A program made the position numbers and the translations under genes. This document shows, in pieces, positions 52,582-62,285 of a stretch of 64,000 nucleotides of DNA; position 1 is the first letter of the stretch, and each line of letters starts with the position of its first letter. A model generated the notes under the pieces. It searched no databases and had not been told where the DNA came from. It worked only from the letters and a program-made list of their open reading frames with translations. The DNA is taken from contig NZ_BMNC01000020.1 of assembly GCF_014646255.1 (NCBI RefSeq), positions 62,001 through 126,000 of the forward strand. Reading direction: 5' to 3'. Source of the stretch: Lentzea pudingi (GTDB lineage: Bacteria; Actinomycetota; Actinomycetes; Mycobacteriales; Pseudonocardiaceae).

Positions 52582-53817
52582 CTACCTGGTGGCGGGCAGC
52601 CGCAACGCCTGCTTGGCGATCGGGTCGAGCGCGGGGCCGCCCTCACCGCCGGAGTACACCGCGAACGCCAGCGTCACGTGGCTGCCCTTGGTGTTGTTCG
52701 CGAACGCCGCGCTCTCCAGCGGTTTGCCGTCGAGGCCGTGCACCCCGCCGGACCCCGGCAGCACGACGATCGCGTGCAACGCCTTGGCACTGGGTGCGTC
52801 GTACAGGTCCATGTCGGCCACCAGCACCGTCACCGGCTTGTTCTGCAGCGACGTCTCGTAGGTGGCGCGCAGCAGCACGCCGCAGTCGTTCGCGATCAGC
52901 CACGCCTTCACGTCGCCGAACGCCTGCGCCTGGCAGTCCTGGTCCTTCTTCATCTCCTTCGGCACGAACGTCGTGCCGTCCACGACCACCGTCGTCGGCT
53001 GCGCGGAGGTCGGGGCGGGCGTCGCGTCGGCCGGCTCGTCGTCGCCGGGCAGCGCCACCACCAGCCACACGACGAGGATCAGCGCGAGCAGTGCCGCACC
53101 GGCGAGGTAGGGCCAGGTCAGCTTGCCCGGCAAGCGTTTGCGGCCGATGGCCTGGCGCAGCTGGGCCTTGGGGATCAGCATCGTGCTGGCGGCCGCGAGG
53201 TCGGGGGAGACCGCGTCGCTGAAACCCTCCGCGAGCAACGCCTTCGCGTCCGGCGGTGTGCCGGTGGTCTGCAGGATCGCGAGAAGCTTCGCCGCGTGGT
53301 CGACCGTGCAGGGCACCGTCGACGTCGCCAGTTCGCGGGCCGCACTGAGCACAGTGGACGGTTTGGGGTGCAGCACCCGCACGCCGCGGTTGAGGTCGAC
53401 CGTCGGCTGCACGACCTGGCCGACGAACGGGCCGACCGCCACGACCGTGCTGACCGGGAGCGGTTCCGCGCGCATCGCCTGGATCCGCTGCGCCACCGCG
53501 GTCGCGGCCGCCACGGCCTCGGTCGCTGGGTTCGCCGTGCCGTCCTTGGCGACGAGCGGCCAGCCGTCGATCTTCCACTGACCGCCGAGCGGTGCCTCGA
53601 GCTTCACGCCGGGGTCCGGCAGGTCGACACCGACGATCACGAGAACGCCCTTGGGCAGCACGACGATCGCGTCCAGCGGCACGGGGCAGTCGGGCGGCTG
53701 GACCCCGATCAGCGCGATCCCACCCAGGACGCCGGTACCCGCGCCCCACGCCGTGAGGGCGGCACGGACGTCCGCCCCAATGGCCGAGGGTTCAGCGCCC
53801 AGACGGATCAGCCGCAC
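52582..53817 (-). CDS. Membrane-anchored protein with NERD-like N-terminus
   Basis: 411 residues. The cytoplasmic N-terminus (LDAIVVLPKGVLVIVGVD, ...NPATEAVAAATAVAQRIQAM) resembles a NERD nuclease-like domain, one membrane helix at about 236-258 (LAGAALLALILVVWLVVALP), and an exported about 150-residue domain with two cysteines (KKDQDCQAQAF, NDCGVLL). The nuclease assignment is weak: I cannot confirm all catalytic residues. Upstream of the VOC gene on the same strand by 12 bp. Confidence 0.6.
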   Translation of the reverse strand: MRLIRLGAEPSAIGADVRAALTAWGAGTGVLGGIALIGVQPPDCPVPLDAIVVLPKGVLVIVGVDLPDPGVKLEAPLGGQWKIDGWPLVAKDGTANPATEAVAAATAVAQRIQAMRAEPLPVSTVVAVGPFVGQVVQPTVDLNRGVRVLHPKPSTVLSAARELATSTVPCTVDHAAKLLAILQTTGTPPDAKALLAEGFSDAVSPDLAAASTMLIPKAQLRQAIGRKRLPGKLTWPYLAGAALLALILVVWLVVALPGDDEPADATPAPTSAQPTTVVVDGTTFVPKEMKKDQDCQAQAFGDVKAWLIANDCGVLLRATYETSLQNKPVTVLVADMDLYDAPSAKALHAIVVLPGSGGVHGLDGKPLESAAFANNTKGSHVTLAFAVYSGGEGGPALDPIAKQALRLPATR

Positions 53818-53960
53818 GAGTCCCTACCTTTCCGCACGGGGGGACACCGTAGCGGTCCGGGGTGGGCCGAACGCACTCGGTCGAGACATTCGGTGATGCC
53901 CGTCACCGATAAGTGGATCACTCGTTAGGTGGAATGCCTGCCAATGTTCACGGAGGGTCC

Positions 53961-55301
53961 ATGTACACACGCGCAGCATCGCTCGCCGTACTGCTGGTGG
54001 CCGTCGCTTCCCCTGTCGCGACGGCCGCTCCGGCCTCCACGGTCTACGTCCACGGAGCCGACATCGCCGCCGCGGAACGGGCGGTCGAGTCAGCCGGTCT
54101 TCAGAAGCTCACGAGCTTCCGCAAGATCGGCGTCGTAGCCGCGCGGGGCGACTCCGCGCAGATCTCCTCCGCCAGGGCCGAGGCGGGCGTCACGCGCGTC
54201 GAGGTCCAGAAACCGATCAGGTTCCTCGGCTCGACCTCGCACACCGCCACGCGCGGTCTGGACGCCCGCAACAGCCTCGGGCTCACGGGCGCGGGCGTGT
54301 CGGTCGCGGTGATCGACTCGGGTGTCGACCCGACGCACCCGTCGTTCGGCGGCAGGATCGTCCGCAACCTCAAGAGCCTGTGCCTGGACGGCTCGACGCA
54401 GACGAACTGCATCGTGCCGGTGCCGAACTTCCTCGACACCGACACGACGTCGCTGGGCGGCCACGGCACTCACGTCACCGGCATCGCGATCGGCGGCGAC
54501 GTGCAGACGACCGGCGGACCGGTGATCCGCGGCGCGGCACCGGGCGCGAAGGGCGTCGTGATCTCGACCGGCGCGGCGATCCTCATCCTCGGCGCGGACG
54601 CGGCGCTGAACTGGGTGCTCGAGAACCACCGCGCTCCCTGCGGCGCCGGTGTGCCCGCCTCTGCCTGCCCGCCGATCAAGGTGATCAACAACTCCTATGG
54701 GCCGTCTGGCGGCGGTGCGTTCGACCCTGGGTCGGTCACTGTCAAACTGCAACGTCAGCTCGTGGCCGAAGGCGTCGTCGTCGTGTGGGCGAACGGCAAC
54801 GACGGCGGCGATGGTTCAGCGAACCTGTCCAACCCGCCGGGCGTCGACCCGACACCGGGCGTGATCTCGGTGGCCTCCTACGACGACCAGGAGACCGGTA
54901 CCCGCGACGGCGCCGTGTCGGACTTCTCGTCCCGGGGTCTCGCCGCGGACTCCGCGACGTGGCCGGACATCTCGGCGCCGGGGGAGAACATCGCCTCGTC
55001 CTGCCGGCTCCACCTGCCGATCTGCGCGACCGGCCTGAAGCCGCAGAACGGGCCCGGACTGCTCGACCTGGGCACGTTCAACACGATCAGCGGCACGTCG
55101 ATGGCGGCACCGCACATCGCCGGGATCGTCGCACAGCTGTTCCAGGCCAAGCCCTCCGCGACCCCCGCCGACATCGAGCGGGCGCTGAAGTCGACGGCCC
55201 ACAAGTACGGCTCCGGCTACCAGCCGGCAGGACCCTTCACCTCGTCGTTCGACAAGGGCACGGGTCTAGTCGACGTCGTCGCCGCGGTAAACGCTCTGTA
55301 G
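53961..55301 (+). CDS. Secreted S8 family (subtilisin-like) serine protease
   Basis: 446 residues. Signal peptide about 1-23 (LAVLLVAVASPVATAA), propeptide-like region to about 95 (inhibitor I9-like, KLTSFRKIGVVAARGD), then catalytic Asp in VAVIDSGVD (about 119), His in GGHGTHVTG (about 168), oxyanion Asn region NNSYG and Ser in SGTSMAAPHIAG. No sorting signal or C-terminal domain follows. GGAGGG precedes ATG 53961. It lies near, but not inside, the lanthipeptide operon and could serve as a leader protease; that is speculative. Confidence 0.95.
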   Translation: MYTRAASLAVLLVAVASPVATAAPASTVYVHGADIAAAERAVESAGLQKLTSFRKIGVVAARGDSAQISSARAEAGVTRVEVQKPIRFLGSTSHTATRGLDARNSLGLTGAGVSVAVIDSGVDPTHPSFGGRIVRNLKSLCLDGSTQTNCIVPVPNFLDTDTTSLGGHGTHVTGIAIGGDVQTTGGPVIRGAAPGAKGVVISTGAAILILGADAALNWVLENHRAPCGAGVPASACPPIKVINNSYGPSGGGAFDPGSVTVKLQRQLVAEGVVVVWANGNDGGDGSANLSNPPGVDPTPGVISVASYDDQETGTRDGAVSDFSSRGLAADSATWPDISAPGENIASSCRLHLPICATGLKPQNGPGLLDLGTFNTISGTSMAAPHIAGIVAQLFQAKPSATPADIERALKSTAHKYGSGYQPAGPFTSSFDKGTGLVDVVAAVNAL

Positions 55302-55502
55302 ATCACGATCAGGCATCGCTCGGCCGGGAGATCGGGACTTAAGACCTGTATCTGCCCCGGTCGGGTGATGATCGAGCTGGTTCTTATGGCGGACAGGCCT
55401 CAAGTCGAGGCAGAATGCACCGAACGGGTTTTCGCGGTGATCACCTCACTCTCGGCAAAGGCGTAGGGGAAGACGTCCCTCGTCGAGTAGCGGAGGTCAG
55501 CA

Positions 55503-56006
55503 GTGAGCACCCGTGGCAGCACCAGTGGCGTGGTTTACGTCCACTCGTCGCCGTCTGCGGTCTGTCCGCACGTCGAGTGGGCGATCTCGGGCACCCTCGG
55601 TGTCCGGGTAGACCTCAGGTGGGCAGCGCAACCCGCGGCACCAGGCCAGTTGCGCGCGGAATGCGCGTGGACCGGAGACGCCGGCACCGGCGCCAAACTA
55701 GTGGCTGCGCTGCGCGCGTGGCCCATGCTCAGATTCGAAGTGACCGAGGAGCCCTCCTCCGGTCAGGACGGCGAGCGCTTCAGCTTCGCGCCCGTCTTGG
55801 GACTGTGGCACGCCCGCACCTCAGCGAACGGCGACATCGTCGTCAACGAGGACCAGCTGCGCGCGCTCGCGGTCAAAGCCCGTGGTGGCGAGTCCTTCGC
55901 GCACGGCGTCGACGAGCTGCTCGGCGCCGCCTGGGACGACGCCCTCGAACCGTTCCGCCGCGCAGGAGACGGCGCGCCCGTCACCTGGCTGCACCGTGTC
56001 GGCTGA
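55503..56006 (+). CDS. DUF3145 family protein
   Basis: 167 residues: GVVYVHSSPSAVCPHVEWAI, VRVDLRWAAQPAAPGQLRAE and LRFEVTEEPS. A conserved actinobacterial family without known function. GTG 55503 with GGAGG. The 201-bp gap upstream shows no gene. Convergent with the lanthipeptide operon, 31 bp apart. Confidence 0.85.
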   Translation: MSTRGSTSGVVYVHSSPSAVCPHVEWAISGTLGVRVDLRWAAQPAAPGQLRAECAWTGDAGTGAKLVAALRAWPMLRFEVTEEPSSGQDGERFSFAPVLGLWHARTSANGDIVVNEDQLRALAVKARGGESFAHGVDELLGAAWDDALEPFRRAGDGAPVTWLHRVG

Positions 56007-56037
56007 CCGGCCCGGTCAGTCCGGAGTGGACCCCCGC

Positions 56038-57756
56038 TCACCGTTTGGGCAGCGGGGTTTCTTCCCGGTGCGTGGGATCCCACGCCAGCATGAGCTGTCC
56101 GTAGAGCGCGGAGGTCTTGAGCAGGTGCTCGTGGGTGCCGAGCAACGGCTTGCCGCCGTCCATGACCAGCACCCGGTTCGCGCGCAGCGCCGAGCTCAGC
56201 CGGTGCGCGATCACCACGAGAATCCCTTCCCGCTGCGCGAAAGCCCGTTCGACGCGGGCCTCGGCGGCGGGGTCCAGGTGTGAGGTCGCCTCGTCGAGGA
56301 TCACGACGCTCGCGGACGTGACGAAGACCCTCGCGAGAGCCAGGAGCTGCGCCTCACCAGCGGAAAGTCCCTCCCCGCCGTGGCCGAGCTTGGCGCCGAG
56401 CCCGCCGAGCCGGTCCAGAAGTGGTGTGGCGCCAACCTTTTTCGCGGCTTCGACCAGGTCCTCGTCCGTCGCCCGCGGCGCCAGCAGCGTGAGGTTCTCC
56501 CGCACAGTGCCCGTGAACAGGTAGGTCTCCTGCGGGATCAGTGCGATCGCATGGTGCCTGACCGCAGGGGTCACCTGGTCGACCGGGGCGCCGCCGAACA
56601 GCACGGAGCCGTTGCCCGGTGGCATCAGACCGGTCAGCAGACTGGCCATTGTGGACTTGCCGATGCCGGACGGGCCGACCACCGCGAGGTGGTCACCGGG
56701 ACGCAGGTCGAGCGAGAGGCCGCGCAGCACCGGTTCCGCGTCCGGGCTCCAGCCGAACGTCACGTCCCTCAGCACGAACTCGCCGTTGGCAGGGGTCTCG
56801 GCACCGATCGCTCCATCGGTGCGCGGCGCCGCTTCCTGAAGTCGTTTGAGAGCGACCATCAGCCGCATCACGACCGTGCTGGTCGTGCGCGCCAGACCGT
56901 GCAGCGCGGGATTCACGCTGTTGGTCAGGTAGACGACCGCCGCGAGGACCGCGCCCGTGGTGAGCTGACCCGATGCGACGAGCGGGGGAGCGAACGCGAC
57001 CAGCAGCGCGATCGGGGCGAACCCGCCGATCGCGATCACCGTGGCGCGCAACGCGTTGGCCCACGCGACGGTGACGGTGGCCCTGGCCTGCTGGTCCACC
57101 TGCCTCGCGACGTCCCGGTACGCCTCGGCGGACGCGTCGCACGCGGCGACGTCGCGGAGCCCGGTGAGCACCGCGCCGGACGCTTCCGCCGTGCGCTCGT
57201 CGGCCATCACGGCGTCGCGCTGCCGTTTGGCCAGGGAGGGGAGCAGCAGCCCGAAGAGCACCAGCGCGGCCACGATCGGCAGGACCACGAGCCAGATCAG
57301 CGCGGCTGCCGTGGTCGCGATGCCGATGAGCGCGGCGACCGTGGTGACCAGAAGGGCACGGGCCTGCACCAGCACACCCGCGGTCGCGTCGCGAACCACC
57401 TCGACGTGCCGGGTGATCATGGCGACCGCGCTGGCGTCCGGGGTCCGGCGGTGCGTCGGATCGCTCAGCACGCCGCGCACGATCCGGGTGACCAGGGCGT
57501 CGCGCATCGGTTCGACGACGGCGCCGAGCCGCGCGAACACCTGCCGCTGGCCGAGCGCGCCGACCACCGCGAGTGCCGCGAACGACAGCAGCCACAGGAC
57601 GCCGGCCAGCGGGTTGCCCGCGGCGAAGCCCTTGTCGACGGCGGTGCCGACGAGCCTTCCGCCGAAGAACGCCGGGATGCCTTCGAGCATCGACCAGCCG
57701 AGCAGGACGAGGACGCCCCTGCGGTGACCTGCCAGCGTGGAGAGGTAGAAACGCAT
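56038..57756 (-). CDS. ABC exporter subunit of lanthipeptide operon (RamB/AmfB-like)
   Basis: 572 residues. Six-helix membrane domain (about 1-310), then ATPase: VVGPSGIGKSTMASLLTG, LSAGEAQLLALARVF, VVILDEATSHLDP and VVIAHRLS. No C39 peptidase domain, as normal for class III systems. Starts with ATG overlapping the upstream ABC gene's TGA. It should form a heterodimer with it to export the peptide. Confidence 0.92.
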   Translation of the reverse strand: MRFYLSTLAGHRRGVLVLLGWSMLEGIPAFFGGRLVGTAVDKGFAAGNPLAGVLWLLSFAALAVVGALGQRQVFARLGAVVEPMRDALVTRIVRGVLSDPTHRRTPDASAVAMITRHVEVVRDATAGVLVQARALLVTTVAALIGIATTAAALIWLVVLPIVAALVLFGLLLPSLAKRQRDAVMADERTAEASGAVLTGLRDVAACDASAEAYRDVARQVDQQARATVTVAWANALRATVIAIGGFAPIALLVAFAPPLVASGQLTTGAVLAAVVYLTNSVNPALHGLARTTSTVVMRLMVALKRLQEAAPRTDGAIGAETPANGEFVLRDVTFGWSPDAEPVLRGLSLDLRPGDHLAVVGPSGIGKSTMASLLTGLMPPGNGSVLFGGAPVDQVTPAVRHHAIALIPQETYLFTGTVRENLTLLAPRATDEDLVEAAKKVGATPLLDRLGGLGAKLGHGGEGLSAGEAQLLALARVFVTSASVVILDEATSHLDPAAEARVERAFAQREGILVVIAHRLSSALRANRVLVMDGGKPLLGTHEHLLKTSALYGQLMLAWDPTHREETPLPKR

Positions 57757-59372
57757 CACTCGCCCCCGGTGAACACAGCGCGGTAGTCCTCGTGTTCCCA
57801 CAGTTCTCGATGGGTGCCGGTACCCCTGACCCTGCCGTCGTCCAGCCACACCACGACGTCCGCCCTGGCCGCCGTCGCCGGGCGGTGCGTCACGACCACT
57901 CTCGTCCGGCCGGGCAGCGCGGTGGTGAGCGCCTTGTCCACTTTGGCCTCGGTCACCGTGTCCAGGCTCGCGGTGGCGTCGTCCAGGACGAGCACCTCGG
58001 GATCTCGGATGATCGCGCGGGCCAGCCCGATCCGTTGCACCTCACCGCCGGACAGCGGTGCATCGGCGAGGGGGGTCTCGTAGCCCTGCGGCAGGCGGAT
58101 CAGCACGTCGTGCACTTGGGCGGCGACGGCGGCGTCACGCACCTGGATCTCGTCGGAGTCCGTTCCATAGCCGATGGAACGGCCGATCGTCGTGCCCAGC
58201 AAAGCCGGGCGTTCGAAGGCGTAACCGATCGCGCCGTCGCGCCGCACCGTCCCCGAGTCCACAGCGGACAGTCCGCCCAGCACCGCGGCGAGCGTCGACT
58301 TGCCGGAGCCGGACCTGCCGACGACCGCGGCGAACGAGCCGGCGGGGATGGAGAGGGTCACGTCGCGCAGGGCGGTCCCGACGGTGACCTCGCGCAGTTC
58401 CAGGACGCCCGCGCCGGGAAGCACCGCCGGACGGGCGGGCACCTCGGTGCCCAGCACCTCGGCGATCCTGGTCGCGGACGCGCGGGTGCGTTCCAGCGCG
58501 GTGAGCTGCGGTATCTGGCCGACCACGCCCATGCCCAGCGCGGCGTAGCCGAGCGCGGCCAGCACGTCGCCGGGGGTCAGCCTGCCCTCCATCACACCGA
58601 AACCGGCCGTGACCAGCACGGCGACCTCCACGGCCGGCAGCAGGAGACCGGCGCGCCACATCATCTTCGCCTGGGTGCGCCACATGCCCGCACCGGCGGC
58701 GGCGAGCCGGGGGAGTGGCCGCAGCACCCGTTCGGTCTCGTGGCCGGCTATGCCCGCCGCGGCGATGGTGCGCCTGCCGGACACCGCGTCGAGCAGCCGG
58801 GCCGACACGTCGCCGGACACCTCCTGGTACGCCAGGACGTCATCGGCGGTGAGCTGCATGTGCGTGCGGACCAGGAGCATCGCCAGCGGGACGCTCACCG
58901 CGAACACGACCGCGAGCCGCCAGTCCAGCAACGCCAGCGCCACCACGGCGCCGACCGAGGACACGGCGGTGACGAGCAGCGTGATCAGCGTGACGGCGAT
59001 GCCGCCCGCGTTGCCGCAGTCACCCGTCACGCGGCTCACCGCGTCGCCGGCGGCGAACGGGGAGGGGTGGCCGAGAGAGAGGAGCTTCCGGGAGAGCTCG
59101 CGGCGCAACCAGGCTGTGGCGCGGCTGGTGATGGTCGCGGCGAGTACGATGCCGATCGCGTCACCGACGATCTCCGTCGCCGCCAGCAGGAGCAGCCAGA
59201 CCACCGTGAACAACACGAACTCGCCGCTCAGCGCCATGTCGACGGCGCCGGCCAGCGCCGCGGGGAGCAGCAGGCCGCCGGTCGTGGCCACGGCGGCGTT
59301 GAGCAGGAGGAACCACGGGCGGTGGTCGCGGCGGACGACGGAGAACAGCAGGACGTCACCGGGTTTGGCCAT
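57756..59372 (-). CDS. ABC exporter subunit of lanthipeptide operon (RamA/AmfA-like)
   Basis: 538 residues: membrane domain, then VVGRSGSGKSTLAAVLGG, LSGGEVQRIGLARAI, VLVLDDATASLDT. The Walker B Glu is replaced by Asp (LDDAT), which often marks the non-hydrolysing site of heterodimeric exporters. ATG 59370-59372 follows GGAGG. It lies downstream of the precursor gene, separated by two hairpins that may lower its expression relative to the peptide. Confidence 0.92.
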   Translation of the reverse strand: MAKPGDVLLFSVVRRDHRPWFLLLNAAVATTGGLLLPAALAGAVDMALSGEFVLFTVVWLLLLAATEIVGDAIGIVLAATITSRATAWLRRELSRKLLSLGHPSPFAAGDAVSRVTGDCGNAGGIAVTLITLLVTAVSSVGAVVALALLDWRLAVVFAVSVPLAMLLVRTHMQLTADDVLAYQEVSGDVSARLLDAVSGRRTIAAAGIAGHETERVLRPLPRLAAAGAGMWRTQAKMMWRAGLLLPAVEVAVLVTAGFGVMEGRLTPGDVLAALGYAALGMGVVGQIPQLTALERTRASATRIAEVLGTEVPARPAVLPGAGVLELREVTVGTALRDVTLSIPAGSFAAVVGRSGSGKSTLAAVLGGLSAVDSGTVRRDGAIGYAFERPALLGTTIGRSIGYGTDSDEIQVRDAAVAAQVHDVLIRLPQGYETPLADAPLSGGEVQRIGLARAIIRDPEVLVLDDATASLDTVTEAKVDKALTTALPGRTRVVVTHRPATAARADVVVWLDDGRVRGTGTHRELWEHEDYRAVFTGGE

Positions 59373-59413
59373 CGGCTGTTCCTCCGGAGGGTCATGAGGG
59401 CGCATCATGAGCG

Positions 59414-59486
59414 AGGGCCCGACAGCTGGCCGGCTGCCGGGCCCTGCAGTCGGAGGTGAGCGGCATACTTCGCCTATGCCGCTCAC
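59414..59486 (-). terminator. Two hairpins between precursor gene and ABC genes
   Basis: First in the transcript: GTGAGCGGCATA/TATGCCGCTCAC (59456-59467 with 59475-59486), perfect 12 bp with a 7-base loop. Second: AGGGCCCG/CGGGCCCT (59414-59421 with 59438-59445) extended by CAGC/GCTG. They probably cause partial termination or protect the precursor mRNA, as between ramS and ramA. Confidence 0.65.
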
Positions 59487-59515
59487 TCACCGCGGTGTTT
59501 CAGTTGACGCGCAGG

Positions 59516-59683
59516 TCAGCAGGCCAGCAGGCTGACGGTGCTGTGCGAGCACGGGAGCAGCAGCGACGCGTTGGACGCGGTCGTGGAGCCACCGCCACCG
59601 CCGCCGCCGCCGTGGCCCGACGCCATCGCGTTGCTCGGGGCCTCGGGGGTCTCGAGGTCCTGCATGTCCAGGATGAAGCCCAT
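59516..59683 (-). CDS. lanA: Class III lanthipeptide precursor (SapB/AmfS-like)
   Basis: 55 residues. Leader MGFILDMQDLETPEAPSNAM carries the LDMQDLETPEA helix recognised by LanKC enzymes (SapB precursor: LFDLQSMETP). A run of eight glycines separates it from the core SNASLLLPCSHSTVSLLAC. The second ring motif is a normal S-x2-S-x3-C (STVSLLAC). The first, SNASLLLPC, has S-x2-S-x4-C because of an extra Pro, unlike the SxxSLLLC of SapB. AGGAG lies upstream of ATG 59681-59683. Flanked by the synthetase and exporter genes in the ram/amf order. Confidence 0.9.
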   Translation of the reverse strand: MGFILDMQDLETPEAPSNAMASGHGGGGGGGGSTTASNASLLLPCSHSTVSLLAC

Positions 59684-59720
59684 GACAGTCTCCTAGTTTC
59701 GAGGGATCGATCTCTTCTTG

Positions 59721-62285
59721 CTACCGGTCCGCGAGGACCGGGGCCTGGGTCCTTCCGAGGAAGGGAAGTGGTGGACGTCCGTCCACCGCGGAGGCGATCG
59801 CGAGCAGGACGCCCGCGCCGCCGGTGTTGAGGTCCATGGAGAGCCGGCGCAGTTGCACGCCGGGGAAGGCGAGCCCGCCGCCGTAGCGCACGGCGTGCCA
59901 GCCGAGAGCCTTCAGGTGCCGCCCGACAGCGCGTTCCAGGTGCTCGTCCGGCTGGTGCCTGGTCGCGTGCGCCAGCGTCGCCATCAGTCCGGCCCTGCCC
60001 AGCGTGAAAGCTGGCTGGATGACGAACTCGCCGGTGCAGCCGCTGAGCAGCTCGGGAAGCTTCGCCGCACACGGGCGGTCCGGCGCGACCTTCGCGAACT
60101 CCGTCAGCACCAACGCGATTCCCGCCCCGCCGATGCCGACGTACGGCAGGCTCCGGAAGGTGCCGTCGCGCACCTGCAGGGAGCCGTCCAGCGCGACCAT
60201 CGTCTCGGCCAGGTCGCGTTCCAGCGCCTGTTCGGAGAGGTCGAGCCAGCGCCGTTGCCCGGTGTGCTCGAACATGCGCAGGAAGAACAGCGCGGGACCC
60301 GACCAGCCGTGCAGCAGTCCGGCCTTCGCCTTGCCGCCGGGCGGTGGTGCCTGCTCCAGCTGCTTCGCGAGGCGTTCGCCCAGCTCCTCGGCCTGTACCG
60401 CGAAGCCGTGGTCGGCTCGCGAGCTCGCGAAGTGCAGCAGGTTGAGGCCGATGCCGGACAGGCCGGCGCTGAGCCCGTGGTCCTGCGTGGTGCGGACGAG
60501 CGGGGCGTAACCCTCGACGAGCTCGGTGGCGATGTCGTAGTGGCCGAAGTTCTCCAGCACGTGCGCGATGCCGTGCGCGCCGACGAAGAAGCCGGGCTGT
60601 TTGGGCGGGTCGTTGCGAACCGTCCTGACCAGCCAGTCCTCGTGCTCGGGGTAACGGCCCTCGCCGCTCTCCGCGAGCGCGTGCAGCACACCTGCCGCGC
60701 CGTGGCCGAAGCCCGTGCCGCCGGTCTCGAACTGCTCGATGTCACCGGGGAACAGCCGGTCGCTCCGCTGCGGTGTCGCGCTGTGCAGGATCGCCGTGGC
60801 GATCTCCTTGCGCACGACCGTCCAATCCGGACTGTCGTCGTCGAACGCGGTGAACGCGGGATCGGCCGGCGGGTCGACGCGCGGCGCGAGCACGTCGAGG
60901 ATCTGTCGCTGGTAGTCCTCGCTCAGCCCGAACCTTTCCGCGACGACGTGCACGTGCTGGCGCAGCTTGGCGGGTGCGAGCTCCAGCACCGCGTTGAGCG
61001 GCAGGAAGATCCACAGCTTGAGCGCGGCCAGCGGGTAGGCGTCGATGTCGAAGCCCTCGCGGTCCTGCGGCGCCTGGAACCCCGGCGCGCCGAGCGTCGG
61101 CCGGTGCACGTCCTCAATCGCCGACGACAGCTCGAAGTCGATCAGCGAGACCTCGTCGTCCTCGTCCACCAGGATGTTCATCGTGTGCAGGTCGCCGAAC
61201 ACGACACCGCGCTCGTGCACCCTCCGCACCAGGTCCTCGACCTTGGCGATGAGCGCTTCGGCCCTGACGCGGTAGTTCTCGAGGAGCTCGTCGTCGGTGT
61301 CCTTGTGCGTCAACGGGTAGTTGTGGCCGAGCCACTGCCCGAGCGAACGCCCCGGCATGAACTCCATGGCCACGAACAGGTGCTCCCACTCCGTGAAGCG
61401 GTCGTACACCTCGGGTACGCCCTCGACGCCGTGCAGCCTCGTGAGGATCTGGTGTTCGAGCTCCAGCCGTGCCACGGCGTCACGCCCTTCGCGGTCGAGC
61501 CCGGCGTGCGGCCGCGCCTCCTTGAGCACGACCTCCTTGCCGTCGCTCTTGCGCGTCGCGAGGTAGACACCGCCACCGTTGGAGAAGTGCAGCGAGCTCT
61601 TGATCTGGTACGGGAACTTCTCGGGGTCACCCGCGTTGCGCTCGGCCAGGTGCGGCTTCAGGAACGCCGGCAGCTCGATCCACTCGGGGAGGCTGAACAC
61701 CGGCTTGCGCTTGTCCGCGACGAGCGCGCCGTCCGGCCCCTCGATCGCGAGCACCTGCTGCCCGTCGACCTCGAGCCACTGCTCGGCGAACCCGCCGTAG
61801 CGCACGTACAGCGGCCCGTTGCCGAAGCGCAGGTCGCTCAGGACGTAGGCCCCGTGCTCCCCGTCGAGGACCTGCGCGAGCTCGGTGCAGATCGTCTCGA
61901 GGTGCTCGGCGCTGGTCGGGTAGATCGTGACCAGCTTCCCGCTGCCGTCCCGCGGCGCGTACTTCGAGTTGCGTGCGAGGACGATCGACACCGTCCGCAG
62001 GTACTTGAAGCTGATGCGCCGCTCGACGCAGTAGTCGTAAGTGGCTTTCAGCACGCGGCCGGCGTTGTCGAGTCCGGCGGAAACGTGGATCTTCCACCCC
62101 TGGTTCGGCAGCTGCACACCTTCGGGGTGCTGGTGCCGCCACACGTTGCGCTCGACCATCGCCCAGCCGGGCGGGAGCGTGGGCAGTTCGATCGAAAAGT
62201 CGTCCCCGGGAGTGCTTTCGGTGGCGCTCTGCAGATCGTAGAACTGCCGATCGGCGAAGCAGTACGCCTCGTATCTGAGGTCCAC
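59721..62285 (-). CDS. lanKC: Class III lanthionine synthetase LanKC (RamC/AmfT-like)
   Basis: 854 residues. N-terminal lyase-like region about 1-200 (AGRVLKATYDYCVERRISF, NSKYAPRDGSGKLVTIYP), kinase domain about 210-480 with VVLKEARPH, catalytic VVFGDLHTMNILVDEDD and LIDFELSS, and a C-terminal cyclase domain (GFGHGAAGVLHALAE, GAHGIAHVLENFG, LLHGWSGPALFFLRM). The Cys/His zinc ligands of LanC and class IV LanL are absent, placing it in class III. GTG 62283-62285 with GAGGGAGGG Shine-Dalgarno. It phosphorylates and removes Ser/Thr side groups to form lanthionine/labionin rings. Confidence 0.95.
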   Translation of the reverse strand: MDLRYEAYCFADRQFYDLQSATESTPGDDFSIELPTLPPGWAMVERNVWRHQHPEGVQLPNQGWKIHVSAGLDNAGRVLKATYDYCVERRISFKYLRTVSIVLARNSKYAPRDGSGKLVTIYPTSAEHLETICTELAQVLDGEHGAYVLSDLRFGNGPLYVRYGGFAEQWLEVDGQQVLAIEGPDGALVADKRKPVFSLPEWIELPAFLKPHLAERNAGDPEKFPYQIKSSLHFSNGGGVYLATRKSDGKEVVLKEARPHAGLDREGRDAVARLELEHQILTRLHGVEGVPEVYDRFTEWEHLFVAMEFMPGRSLGQWLGHNYPLTHKDTDDELLENYRVRAEALIAKVEDLVRRVHERGVVFGDLHTMNILVDEDDEVSLIDFELSSAIEDVHRPTLGAPGFQAPQDREGFDIDAYPLAALKLWIFLPLNAVLELAPAKLRQHVHVVAERFGLSEDYQRQILDVLAPRVDPPADPAFTAFDDDSPDWTVVRKEIATAILHSATPQRSDRLFPGDIEQFETGGTGFGHGAAGVLHALAESGEGRYPEHEDWLVRTVRNDPPKQPGFFVGAHGIAHVLENFGHYDIATELVEGYAPLVRTTQDHGLSAGLSGIGLNLLHFASSRADHGFAVQAEELGERLAKQLEQAPPPGGKAKAGLLHGWSGPALFFLRMFEHTGQRRWLDLSEQALERDLAETMVALDGSLQVRDGTFRSLPYVGIGGAGIALVLTEFAKVAPDRPCAAKLPELLSGCTGEFVIQPAFTLGRAGLMATLAHATRHQPDEHLERAVGRHLKALGWHAVRYGGGLAFPGVQLRRLSMDLNTGGAGVLLAIASAVDGRPPLPFLGRTQAPVLADR

